Below are positions 46,513 through 58,450 of a stretch of DNA of 64,000 bases, piece by piece. The first letter of the stretch is position 1; the number at the start of each line of letters is the position of its first letter. Position numbers and translations under genes: made by a program. The stretch is from Argentina anserina (lineage: Eukaryota; Streptophyta; Magnoliopsida; Rosales; Rosaceae), in contig NC_065874.1 in NCBI RefSeq assembly GCF_933775445.1, positions 22,266,501 through 22,330,500 on the forward strand, in the 5' to 3' direction. The notes below the pieces were generated by a model, which was not told the origin of the DNA, searched no databases, and saw only the letters and a program-made list of their open reading frames with translations.

Positions 46513-48827
46513 ATGTCTTCTCCCTCCAAGAGTCCAACTATGGAACCTGTTCAGGAAAGTCATCCGCATCTCAAGGCTTCTGTTAGCCAAGTTAGCACGT
46601 CCAGTGGTAGCCCTAGTCCTAAGCAATTGCAAGAACAGACTGAACATGAGGCTTCTTTTACGAGGACGAAAGATGCCATTGTTGCTCCATCTGTTGGCAC
46701 AGTGGTTGATCATCGATTTTCTGAGGAAGAAGAGCAGCTGAACAATTTCAACAACAACCTGAAAAGGCAGCAGGATGCTTTTCTGAAGAGCTTCCCACCT
46801 GGCTATAGGTTCAATCCTCGTGATGACGAACTTGTGCAGCATTACTTGTTGAAAAAAATTCTCAACGAGCCTTTGCCTCCCAACAAGATCATGGAGGTTA
46901 ATCTCTACCGTCACAATCCTGAGACGCTTGCTGGTAAACCCTAATTGTATTCAAAGGCTGTTCGATTCATTATTTATTACGTTCATACTTTAATTACCAA
47001 TATTATAGGTCACGTGAATATGTTTGAGCTAGCGTAACATGAGATCGATATGATATATATGATCATATGAACATTAATATTCGCAAGTGTCGTTTGTTAT
47101 GAACTGAACATTAGATCGATAGACGCTTCTATAAAATATACGATATATGATCATTACTTTTCTGTACATCTTCTAAATATTAACAAAAAATATAGAATAT
47201 GTTGCTATTTTTCTTTGTACGTTCCTTCTAGTTGGTTGCTGTATTTGGCTCTTCATATCTAAATTTATTTAATGTTGTTCCATTTAGTCTCCTCATTTCA
47301 TCTGATTATTTGACTGGTCTAATTGGTCAGAATACTTTCTTAAGTTTAATCATCAATGTTTTTTTATGCTGATTAATATGATCAATTCCTTTTCATTGTT
47401 TACTGGTTTTTATAATATGTTTATATAGAGAATTTCACTTAATTATTGCTATTATAGTCATAGCTGTGATAAATAGATTACTTAGTTGGCTTCCTTATCT
47501 AGAAATAAATCAATAATTCTCACTTAAATTTACTCTTTCTCTTAAACCAGAAAACTATGAAACATATGGAGAAAAAGAGTGGTATTTCTTTACTCCAAGG
47601 GACCGCAAGTATCGTAATGGACGTCGGCCAAATAGGGCAGCTGGTGATGGATATTGGAAGGCAACAGGTGCTGACAAATTTATATGGTCTGGTAGGGTAA
47701 AAATTGGATGTAGAAAGGCTCTCGTTTTTTACCGAGGCAAACCTCCAAAGGGTAAAAAGACCAGCTGGATCATGCATGAGTACCGAGTCCCTGAATCTCA
47801 CACTACCAAAAGGACTGAAAATGACATGAGGGTATGCATGACTTTCTCATTGTCTTCTTTTTAAATATATAGTATAATTAATACTTTCTTTGTGTTCCCT
47901 ACCAATTCAATTTTATTTATGATTGTGCAGTTGGATAATTGGGTTCTTTGTAGAATTTATAAGAAAGCTGCTAATAAGAACAACAAAACCCAAAGGCTTA
48001 ATCATGAATCGGATCTTACTGAAGAAAGTATCTCTACATCACTTCCGAATGACATGGAGATTGAAATTGAGATGAATGGTCAAGTGGATGACACTCAAAC
48101 ACTGCAATCTGAAGGGGAACACCCTTACAATATTGTTCATCAAGCATATGAATTTGATAGCGGATGTCATAATTATGCATATACTTACCCTCCTTACTCG
48201 GATGGGCGTCCTATGCTTGCTGCACTCAACAACAACATGCTTTATCACCACCGATTCCAACCGATCCCTTTGAGTTCCACAGAAAGTTATGCAAATATGT
48301 TGCAAATGCAACATGCTTGTGGAACTACTTCACCAGTATATCCTGATCAAAATTTTAGTGTGCAATTCTCTAATCGAAACAGTTGTGTGCAATTTTCAGA
48401 CCAGAAGTGTAATGTCCATCCAACTGACATCCCACCAGAATCAATTTTATGTACAGAAGAAGCACCTGATCAAAAGTGTGTTGTGCAAATTACAGACCCA
48501 AAGCTTGTTATGCAGTCAGTTAATGACTCTACATCTGGTTCGACAATATGCACAGATGAAGCTTGTTGTGATCAGAAGTATGATATGCAATTTCCAGGTC
48601 AAGATTTTATCGTACAACCACATGATGGTCAACCACATTTAATGATAGACCAAGCAACTGATGCACCTCCATCAATGCCTTGTGATCAAAAGAGCATTCA
48701 ACAAGAAATTGGTAAGCCTCTGTTATTACCACCATCTAGTCTATACATTGAAGAAACAGAAACAGAAGTTGATCGTACCGTGTTTTATGATCCTACATTC
48801 TCGCCTCTTGGATCTTTTTGGCCATGA
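46513..48827 (+). CDS. NAC-domain transcription factor with long N-terminal extension (3 exons)
   Basis: Exons 46513-46933, 47551-47831, 47931-48827 splice in phase (GT-AG) to 532 residues. The NAC domain (~95-260) has all subdomains: [20 protein letters not shown] (A), [11 protein letters not shown] (B), [20 protein letters not shown] and [16 protein letters not shown] (C), [20 protein letters not shown] and HEYRVPE (D), [12 protein letters not shown] (E). It binds DNA in the nucleus. The ~90-residue N-terminal extension (Ser/Gln-rich, then acidic, then an NNFNNN run) is unusual, because most NAC domains start within the first 20 residues. The C-terminal half is a presumed activation region with a degenerate reiterated DQK..VQF motif (about residues 360-470). 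No C-terminal membrane segment. Targets are unknown. Confidence 0.92.
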
Positions 48828-49260
48828 GTTAGGTACGATGTTCTGCTGCATAATCCAAGTTTAGGTAATTAAGGAACATTTCAAGTGTGTTCAAAGAATA
48901 ATCTCTAGATTTTCTCAACCATAATTGGTTCTGTTGCTATTTTGTTTTTTCCAGGTTTTTAGGCTAGTGAATAACAGTTTTTGTGGCTTGTCTTGGTGGA
49001 ATATATAATGAGTATTTATAACTTGATGTCAACTTAATTTTTGCATGCGTACATACATAGTACATACTTTTAATTATCCTAGTTTTAATTAACATACTGA
49101 TATAAAACTTTGTCTAACTAACATAATTCGTACAATGAAGATACAAAATAGAAAATGAGAAGCAACAAAATAGATAATTATCACTGCTCGATCATTAGCT
49201 ACAGTTTACGTTGTTGCTTTGATATATGCCTGTTAACAAACAAAAGAAACAAACGACATG
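48828..49260. other. Convergent intergenic region (NAC / carboxylesterase)
   Basis: Holds the 3' UTRs of the plus-strand NAC gene and the minus-strand carboxylesterase. No additional feature was recognised. Confidence 0.5.
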
Positions 49261-50259
49261 TTACTGATGAGCTGCTGATTGCTTCCCAATGAAGTCCTTC
49301 AGCTCATCAATTAATAAAGACCACTCTTTCAACTGAGGAAAACAGTAAAATCCATGAAATGCATTCGGGTACTCGACCATATGAACTTCTTTTCCAGCTT
49401 TCTTCAACCCCTCGCAATATCTCTTTTGCCCGTCTTTTAATATATCAAACCCTCCCATGAAGACGATCGTCGCCGGGAAGTTGAACCCCAAAACAGCTTC
49501 TGATCGTGGGCCGAAGACATTAACCACAGGGTGGTCTCTGTTCTCTCCCACCGGCAGAAAAGCCTTCCAGTACCAGTCGGTTATCTCCAAAGAAAGTATC
49601 AACGTCTTTTTATCAAGCCTGATTTCCGACTCAGTCCTTTCTACTGCGCCAAAGAAAGGTTGTATCCCTACGATGCCAATCACTTTCACCTTCGAAAACT
49701 CGTGCTCACCCGCCATGACAGCCACGTGGTGTGCCATGTTGCCGCCAGCGCTGTCGCCGGCAAGGAAACACCTGTTGAGGTCAGCGTTACTTGGAAAGCC
49801 TTTCAAGTTTGATGTATCGATAAACTTTATCACGTCAAATCCATCTTCGAACGCAGACGGGTAGCGATGCTCTGGCGAAAGCCGGTAGTTGACTGAGATG
49901 ACGACGGCCGGGAGATTCACTGCGAGGCGTTTGCAGATGGCTTCGAAGAGGTTTGAGTTGGCTGAGAAGAAGACAAAACCGCCGCCGTGGAAATATATTA
50001 TCACCGGAAGTTTGGTGGTGGTGGCCGTGGTGGGGATGAAGAGGCGGAACCATAGATCGCGGGTGGTGTCAACAATTACATCAGTGGTTTGGACGTCGGC
50101 TTCTTTTAAAGGAGAGGTCTTGGAATCGAAGACTTTCATGAATGGGCGATTAACAGTGCCATTTGAGCGGCGAGCGGTATTAAGCACGAAGGTGAGAATG
50201 AAAATGAATAACCGGAGCGTCCATGGGAGGTCCTGCGATATTGGAGCGTTTCCGGTCAT
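49261..50259 (-). CDS. Carboxylesterase, plant class-I (CXE18-like), alpha/beta hydrolase
   Basis: A single uninterrupted frame of 332 residues with all hallmarks of plant CXE/GID1-like hydrolases. These are the oxyanion-hole motif HGGGF (91-95), the nucleophile elbow GDSAGG (168-173, Ser170), the acid in MGGFDILKDG (Asp272) and the base in NAFHGFY (His302). The intact Ser-Asp-His triad marks an active esterase and argues against a GID1 gibberellin receptor, where the His is replaced. Length and absence of introns fit the CXE18-like clade. Residues 14-30 are hydrophobic and could be a weak anchor. Substrate is unknown; the family hydrolyses short acyl esters. Confidence 0.93.
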   Translation of the reverse strand: MTGNAPISQDLPWTLRLFIFILTFVLNTARRSNGTVNRPFMKVFDSKTSPLKEADVQTTDVIVDTTRDLWFRLFIPTTATTTKLPVIIYFHGGGFVFFSANSNLFEAICKRLAVNLPAVVISVNYRLSPEHRYPSAFEDGFDVIKFIDTSNLKGFPSNADLNRCFLAGDSAGGNMAHHVAVMAGEHEFSKVKVIGIVGIQPFFGAVERTESEIRLDKKTLILSLEITDWYWKAFLPVGENRDHPVVNVFGPRSEAVLGFNFPATIVFMGGFDILKDGQKRYCEGLKKAGKEVHMVEYPNAFHGFYCFPQLKEWSLLIDELKDFIGKQSAAHQ

Positions 50260-50359
50260 CGCTGTTGTTTGTCCTCCTTCTCTCTGTATTTGTCGGCAGA
50301 ATTGAGGTTGAGCTAATACTTGCGTTATAATAAGATGGATCGATTAAAGCTAGTGCACG

Positions 50360-50372
50360 CAATTTATAGTAT
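50360..50372 (-). promoter_or_regulatory. TATA-like box of the carboxylesterase gene
   Basis: On the minus strand ACTATAAATTG (around plus 50360-50370) lies about 105 bp before the ATG at 50259, a sensible TATA position. Confidence 0.4.
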
Positions 50373-50644
50373 ATACTAGCTTTTCATACGTTATCTTCAA
50401 TCATACGATGACAAAAAAAAAACGAAGACAAAATATAAGTGGTTAGAAATGCTACAAGGTTGATAACTCTGTTGAATGAAGCACGTATGCCTCTTCATTT
50501 AGCCGACAGTCCGCAGAGGCATACAGGCTTTTACCCAACCCGATCCGCGAGAAAATCCGCTTCCATAGGTAGAGTGTCGGGTTTAGATTAGAGAGGTGAA
50601 ACCCGGCCCGTCAAAACCCGCTAAATAATAAAATATTATATATA

Positions 50645-50834
50645 TGTTTTCAGGATGAAATAATTGTATATGAAATAATTGAATGATATGGAGGTCTATA
50701 CATAGGCATTACAAAACCACAATATCGTAGGATTCGGAGTCCTAATATATTACGGAGATGTTAATCTATCTCCTAACAGGAAACCTATTAGGCTAAGACA
50801 CACACAAGGGTAAAATAGTAATTCTCCCGGAACA
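50645..50834 (-). repeat. Copia 3' LTR
   Basis: 190 bp, TGTTTTCAGG...CCCGGAACA on the plus strand, matching the 5' copy at 56277-56460. It differs at scattered sites and by a short insertion (GAAATAATT repeated). Confidence 0.82.
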
Positions 50835-53800
50835 CTCCCCCTTGTGTCGCATGCCTAGGTTGCATGGTGCACACATCGTTGCCTCGGTAAAAACCTTATC
50901 AAGCAAAATAAAAACCTCTTGGGTAAAAACAAAAGCTTGATTGAAGGGAAAAAGAGCACAACGCACCGTCTACATTTGATAGCATCATGAGAGGTAGACT
51001 CCCCTTGAAGTCTACGAAACAACTCCCCCTGATTAGTGCCATAATCATGGAGTACAAAGAACAACGTATACAACGTTCATTACATGCTTCTCAAACGTAG
51101 TCTTGAGCTAATGATTAATCATTAATATAGCCACACATCTTTAGATCATACATGCTATACTTAGCCAAACTTAGATCTTAGGAAACAAGATTGCATAACA
51201 ACTCAAAACAAGAGTTTGCAATGAAAATCAGATTCTCGGATAGAATGACCTTCATTCACTTAAACAGCCATAACTTCTTCGCCAAAATAGGTATCAGCGA
51301 ACCGTAAAATGTTCTGAAAAGTAGACACCCGTGGATTTCCAGTGACATAAGGTTCACAACCTAATCCGATCAGAGAAGTTCACAATACTCTGTCGAAGTT
51401 GACTGACTTGCAAATTTCTGGACAGAACTGTCCTACTTTGCTAAAACGGCCATAACTCACTCAATATGATAGCTATGAATAAATGGTTGGTGTCCCTGGA
51501 AAGTAGACACATAGGTCTTTCCAACGGTACTAATTTCACCATATTTCATCAAGCGATCTGTCTTGTAGGTCTCGTTGAAGTTGACCTACGAAACTGGACA
51601 GATTCTGATTTGCCACATCCAATGTGTCTTTCACAAAAGAATGAGGGAATGGATCAATGAAGGACTGATTTTGGTCCGAGACGGAACCGTACGCATCCTC
51701 TACGCTACCAGTGTCGACTACTACACCAAGGCATACGTTGATGTTGCTGGAGCTGCTAGCGGCGTTGGTGTGGATAGGATTTGTGTTGGTTCATTAAGTG
51801 TAGAACTAAACCCATGTCAATGGAGCAATGCAAGTCCAATGACGATGCATAGGCGCATAGTTAATCACATCATAATGAAAGCAATAGTGTCCCAACAACA
51901 CTTACATATATGAATCTATTGCTCATTGAATCTCTTCATCATCTTTACTTAGACGGAATAGAGAATCAAGAATTAGCTTTCATATGAACACATATGGGTA
52001 TGAGTTCTTGCAACCGATTGTACTACGTTCTCTCGAACGTCACAATCTGATTACATAAGCTCTCCGTGGTTTGGAGGCATTTAAAGTCCCTCGGGCACTC
52101 TCATATCTGCGTCAAGATCCCTTTACATATATTCTATGACCACTATCATATGCTGCAAATCAGTTTTCATGGACACTAGTACTGATCAAGTAGCGGAAAG
52201 TAATTATGTCCATAACGAGAGAATATAACTCATCATAGTCAATACTAGGATAATGAGACAATCTTTGCGCCATAAGTCCTGCATATATCGCATGACTTCA
52301 TCTTTCTCATTACACTTACGAACAACGACCAACATAACAAGTCTAGTTCAGCCTGTATTGATTCTTTCAACTTCGGTCAAGTTGCTCGTCATTGATACTT
52401 TACAACGGAATAAGAGCATAAGCGAATACATCATCAATCATGGGAGATCAATCCATTAAACACATGCGCGCGTTGTATACGATCAATTTGTGAGAATTCT
52501 ATTCTTCTCTAACATCAACAAAAGGAGTCTGTAGCGTCCCACAGAAACTTAGTTGATACACATGTTTAGAGAATATCTCTTGATGATGGGCGAAATACTT
52601 GTGTCTACACATCTCGCTTCTTTCTGGTTTTGATTCCAGAGAATAATGGTCTCTCCCTCATCTAGGTAGGAGCCTAGACCGAAGCTATGACCCTGACTAG
52701 TCCATCTTTGCGTTTGCCAGCCTTGTTTTGTGGTGCAATACCACAGGCACCGACAACACCACAGCATACGATGGTGCCATCGCCGGCTTCCTTTCCATTG
52801 TCAGGAATGGTGCCAACAGTGCTAGGACCAGGTCATATGAAATTCTCTCATATTCTAAGAGTTCCAACCTTACCGGCACATCACAACATTTATGTGCGAT
52901 CTCGTCAGTTTCGCAATATCGGTAAAGTCATTGAGCATCGAATCTTTGACTTTCTAGAGGTCGATAATGCATTGCACATTTGCTCAATTTGAGTAGTGCG
53001 GGATCTTAATGAGACATAGTGCCACACCACGTCAATTCCTGGCGTTAAAACCAGAATGGGAGCATTCCATATCTCCCCCTAACGACGGGAAGTATGTCTC
53101 ATCAAAGTGACCGTCTGCTAATATCGCAGGATAGAGATCAACGGTTGAAGATTGGAAATAGCGGACAAGTGAAAATGAGCGATGGCCATCAGAGATTACC
53201 ATGGAGGCATTAGAAAACACGGGAGGCATCACAAGCTCCTGTGAAGGAGGGGATGCCGCCACCGACGCCCTTAATGCCATGGAGCCGCCGAAATAGGCAG
53301 GCTCGGCCTCACTGTGCATGGCACGGATAGGCTCGGCCTCACCGTGTGGAGCATGGGTGAGGTGGTCCTCCAATCGCTTCGTGAACATGAAAAATAGATG
53401 ATCATGTGAATTTCAAAGAACTCGAATCATCATATCTTGTTCAAAATGACCAAAAAATGATCATGTCAAAACCGAGGAGACAGCAAAACCGAACCCATGA
53501 TTCAAAGAATCTTGAGTTACATAAAACTACTGCTGCAGGCAAGCAAAGTTATGTCCGCAGGCTAACAAAGCTATTGTCTAAGCTTGAAAAAGCTATTGTC
53601 AATAAAATCTGACATATTTATTCCTCTCAATTCTTAACACAAATATCAAGATGAAAATTCATCATTGGCATGTATGGCCTTTAAAACTTAGCAAGGCACG
53701 AAGATATAGAACACAATCTCCGCACGAGATCTGTAAAACAACTACCTGCACCGTAGGACAGTGTGGGTGATTATGCAATTAGCAAGACACTCGATTTCAC

Positions 53801-56276
53801 GGCGGGACATGCTCAAAATAAAATTAAGAGAGTCAACAACGCGATGAACTTCTCTAGACAATACGCCGTAGGATATTGTAAGAGGGGGGATTGAAACAAA
53901 TGTGCAATTCCATTGAGTGTATCACATGGCAATAGAACTACATTCTTCAACTTAAGAGTTGGAAAAACATGTTATTGGAGCAGTTGAATACCAAACAATT
54001 TGGGTGGTAAAGACCATCCAATTGGTGCGGGTGGTCACCAATAATAATAAAATCGTTTGAGCTATGAAAAGACTTGGAGAAAACCGGAAAATTAACCGGA
54101 AAATTATGTCAAAATAACTCAAAACCGGGTGAAATTTGGACTGGGAAAACGTGGTAGTAAAAACTGCTGGAAATAGGCCGGAAAAATGACAAGAAACGAC
54201 GAAACAATCGTCGGAAACACTCACCGGAAACCGGCGGCACTGATTGCCGGAAACCGGCCGGCGGCGGCCGGAACTGGCCGGTATGGAGGCCGGAACTTCA
54301 GGTTCGACCGGGGACGCCAGTAGGAACCGGGTGGCGGTGCCGAAAACACCGGAATATGACCGGAAGGCGGCGAATACTGCGGAAAACGTTCCGGAAACGC
54401 CGGAACAGTAACCGGAAAAAACGACGTCAATTTTGACGTTCCGAGGTCCGTTTTCTAAATTTGAAGGTCCAAACTCACAATGTAGTGCTATTTGGGTCCC
54501 ATGTAACCCATAAGCGGTCAATTTAAAAACCACGTGAGTTGCAAACGTTGACCATGCATGCTAAGCCAAGGCAAATAAAATTCTCACGAGTCCATCTTGT
54601 AAACAAGAAATACGAGAAATTTTATTGAATATGCCAATATTTAATACAACACAAACAAGCTTCCAATTCCAATAGAGGACTTAAGCTAAAGTCGAGCAAT
54701 AATCATGGCAATGCCAACGTCATACTTGAAAAATAGTAAGCAGAAGACATAGTCAAAATAGATTGACTAATCAAAAGTCCATAGCAACAAAATCTTGCAT
54801 ATCGGATTGGGCGGAGCCTTAGCCTGAGGCTAAAAAATGTGCTTACTTGAGAATGGAAGAATGTTACTTTTCCATCTCCAAAATGCCCTCAAGAAATAGA
54901 TACAGGTGCCAAAAATGACATGTGTTTCGCGGATGTGGAGCATGCTTCAAGGTCAACTCTGGTAATACAACGTCATAGACGTTTATTGAATCACTTTAAG
55001 TGTGTCCCATAGAATGTGTTATTTTTGGGATCTTTTGTCAGCAAATAGTGCTGCTTTAGAGTAATGAATTTCAACTCAAATAAATGAGTACGTAGACCTT
55101 GAGATTATCATTTATAGGCATTAGTTTAAGAAAACTTAAACATTCAAATAACAGTCGTGATGACGACGCCTCTATAAGAAACGAGGGCTGTATAGGTTCA
55201 AATAATCGAAACTATTCAAGTATGTAACCAGAATTAGAAAGAGTTGTGATGTATATGGTCACAAAATAATCGATGTATATCGGCGATTCTCATGATCGAA
55301 CCCAAAACAGCAGTGCACTCAGGCGACCACACGAAATCGATATCTTCCCTTTTAAATAATAACGTGACTCCCCCAGGACCGTCACACGAAAAACGTCGAC
55401 CAAGAGGGGAATCATATCCCTCTTTGGTCTCATCGGCGTAATAAGATAGCCGGAAAAGAAGACATGAAAAGGCTAATAGCGCCCGATAATTTATATATAT
55501 ATCTTCAAAAGCAGCAACTTTAAGAAAAACATACTTGTTGGTCTGCCAAATAGACCGCATATAAGTAAATTTCTCTGCAAATCGATCGTCATGCATGAAG
55601 TTTCTTGATGAATTCCTTTTCGATCTTTTTCCGATGACATAAACATCTTGGGAGGATACGATCAAAATCGTATGTAGATGACAAAAGTTTCGTCCATCTC
55701 GGCATGAATGTCATCACCATAATACGACGAGCAATGATTTTACCTATATGAGCACGTGAAATATCGTTAGAAATAAAAACGTGCCGATGAACATTTAAAT
55801 AATGAAATAGGAAAAAGGAAAAGAAAAGGAAAATATAGTATTAAGCCCAAATGGCTATTGTGCTCGGCAGGCCATAGACCCAAAAGGGTAGAGAAGACGG
55901 GAGTAGCTTCTCTTAAGCGAAGAGTTTGCTCGTGAAGTTCGCGTTTTTTGCGTAGATATGCGAGAGGAGCAATTTTAAATCCTTTGATGCAGGGTCTTGC
56001 GGGGAAAAAATATGTTTTTGCGGAACAAATGTGGAGGAGACCTTGCAGGGCTGCGGGGCTGCGTGCAGGGGTTGCGGGGCGGGCTGCAGGGGCTGCGGGG
56101 GGCTGCAGGGGCAGCGTGCCGGGCTGCAGGCAGGGCTGCGTGCGGGGATGTTGCAACGGCGGCGAGCAGGAGGTGCGCCGGCGAGGAGATGCCGAAGGCC
56201 GACGGAGGAGAAGAGAAGAAAAAAAATTTCTAGGGCTCTAAAAGTTCAGGGTTTTAGGGCAAAGTGCGTGATAACG

Positions 56277-56460
56277 TGTTTCAGGATGAAATAATTGTAT
56301 ATTATTGAATGATATGGGGGCCTATATATAGGCATTACAAAACCACAATCCCGTAGGATTCTGAGTCCTAATCTATTATGGAGATGCTAATTTATCTCCA
56401 AACAGGAAATCTATTAAGCTAAGACACACACAAGGGTAGAATAGTAATTCTCCCATAACA
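56277..56460 (-). repeat. Copia 5' LTR
   Basis: 184 bp, TGTTTCAGG...CCCATAACA on the plus strand. The minus-strand CCTATATATAGGC inside both LTRs is the likely TATA box. Confidence 0.82.
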
Positions 56461-56473
56461 ATATACATATTTT

Positions 56474-58450
56474 ATTAGATTTAGAATAAAACTATCGCAT
56501 TATGAAGTAAGTATATGAAAGAAACTTCTCGGGATCGGTCAACACCAGCCGATAGGATCGATATACATATTTAGTGACCTTGTAAAATTATCATCCAATT
56601 CGGGCCTCGTCTCACCGTCGAAATTTCCGATAAACCGAAAACAACACTAATATGCCATAAAGGAAGACTCATTACCAAAATGCGAACACCGAAAACCGTT
56701 TGCATATCTGAAATCACCTAAATTTTGTCACCGATTGTGTGTAGTCACACCAAGGAGATCCATTTGGCAAAACCCCAGTCAATGAGGATTTTAATATGTC
56801 AAAACGCTTCATTTTTTGTTAACCGTAGGTACGGACGGTCAAACAATATCTAAAATGGTCGAAATTTTTATAGGTTCCCTAAATATATATACTTATCACA
56901 TCTACTGGTGTCAATCGACCATATTTCGAACTGGAGTTATCAATCGCCGAAGTGTCCACTAATGTATCATAACTTTTATATTAAGTTTATAATAAAACTA
57001 TCACATTATGAAGCGACTATATGAAAGAAACGTTTCAGGATCGATCGACACCAGCCGATATGATCGGTAAATATATTTAGTTAACCTATAAAATTTCATC
57101 CATTTCGGACCTCGTTTTACCGTCTGAATTTCCGGTAAACCGAAAAGACCACTAATATGCTCTAAGGGATGACCCATTACAAATATGCGAACGCCGAAAG
57201 CCATTTGCATATCTGAAATCACCTAATTTTTGTTACCTATCGTGCACAGTCCCACTGAGGAAACTCATTTAGCAAAGCCCCAGTCAATGAGGTTTCAATA
57301 TGTCAAAACACCTATTTTTTAGTTGACCGTAGGTACGAACGGTCAAACCATGTCCAAAACGGACGAAATTTTTACGGAGTCCCTAAATATATATACCGAT
57401 CACATCTGCTGGTGTCGATCGACCATATTTCAAATTGGAGTTGGCGATCGCCTAAGTGTCCACTAATGTATAATAACCTTTATATTAGGTTTAGAATAAC
57501 ACTATCGCATTATGAAGCGACTATATGAAGGAAACTTCCCGGGGTCAATCGACACCAGCCGATGTGATTGGTATATATATTTAGTGACCCTGTAAAAATT
57601 TCATTCAATTCGGACCTCGTTTGACTGTCGGAATTTTCGGTAAATCGAAAACACCACTAATATGTCCTAAGGGAGAACCTATTATAAATATGCGAACGCC
57701 GAAAGCCGTTTGCATATCTGAAATCACCTATTTTTTATTACCTATCGTGCTCGGTTGCACTGAAGAAACTCATTTGGCAAAGCCCCGGTCAATGAGGTTT
57801 CAATATGTCAAAACACATTTTTTTAGTTGAACGTTGGTACGAACGATTCAACCATGTCCAAAACTGACGAAATTTTTACGGGTTCCTTAAATATATATAC
57901 CGATCACATCTACTAGTGTTGATCGACCATATTTCGAACTGAAGTTGTCGATCACCAAAGTGTCCACTAATGTATCATAACATTTATATTAGGTTTATAA
58001 TAAAACTATCGTATTATGAAGCGACTATATGAAGAAAACTTCTCAGAATCGATCGACACTATCCGATGTGATCGGTATATATATTTAGTGACCATTTTAA
58101 AATTTTATCAAATTCGGATCTCGTTTGACTGTCGAAATTTCCGATAAACCAAAAACAACACTAGTATGTCCTAAGGGGGGGGACCCATTACCAAGATGCG
58201 AATGCGGAAAATAGTTTAAATATTTGAAATCACTTAATTTTGTCAACGATCATGCGTGGTCGCAATGATGAAACGCATTTAGCAAATTCCTCGTCAATGA
58301 GGTTTTATTATGTCAAAACGCCTCTTTTTTTATTGACCGTAGGTATGGACGGTCAAACCATGGTCAAAACGGATGCAATTTTTACAGGGTCCCTAAATAT
58401 ATATATCGATCACATCTACTGGTACCGATCGACAATATTTCGAAACTAGA
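56474..58450. repeat. Tandem array of a ~505-bp repeat (3.9 units)
   Basis: Units start at 56474, 56980, 57484 and 57988 (spacings 506, 504, 504), each with ATTA(A/G).TTTA.AATAA.ACTATC.. The fourth stops after ATATTTCGAAA near 58443. Conserved landmarks per unit: a block ending in ACAC...CCGAT, CCGTTTGCATATCTGAAATC, a GACCGTAGGTACG.ACGGTC hairpin (weakened in unit 3), and GATCGACCATATTTCGAA. No conserved ORF spans the units. Confidence 0.88.

Larger units (their letters stand above)
50640..56465 (-). mobile_element. Copia LTR retrotransposon, degenerate, 5.8 kb
   Basis: LTRs at 56277-56460 (5') and 50645-50834 (3'), each TG...CA and under 200 bp, are flanked by ATATA at 50640-50644 and 56461-56465. 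Read on the minus strand, CGTTATCACGCAC follows the 5' LTR (primer-binding region). A polypurine tract AAGGGGGAG directly precedes the 3' LTR, which begins TGTTCCGGG. A Tork-like coding trace DGHFDETYFPSLGGD lies at about 53070-53120 (integrase-RT linker). No long pol frame survives. Low-complexity GCTGCAGGG-type sequence occupies the leader (56040-56200) and CCGGAA-rich sequence 54220-54430. Confidence 0.82.

Noticed and set aside
53952..54533. 193-codon minus-strand frame
   Set aside because: Composition is driven by CCGGAA repeats, there is no recognised domain, and it lies inside the degenerate Copia element. I treat it as chance.
55948..56294. Long Gly/Ala/Arg-rich plus-strand frames
   Set aside because: Produced by the GCTGCAGGG low-complexity leader of the Copia element; three frames are open at once.
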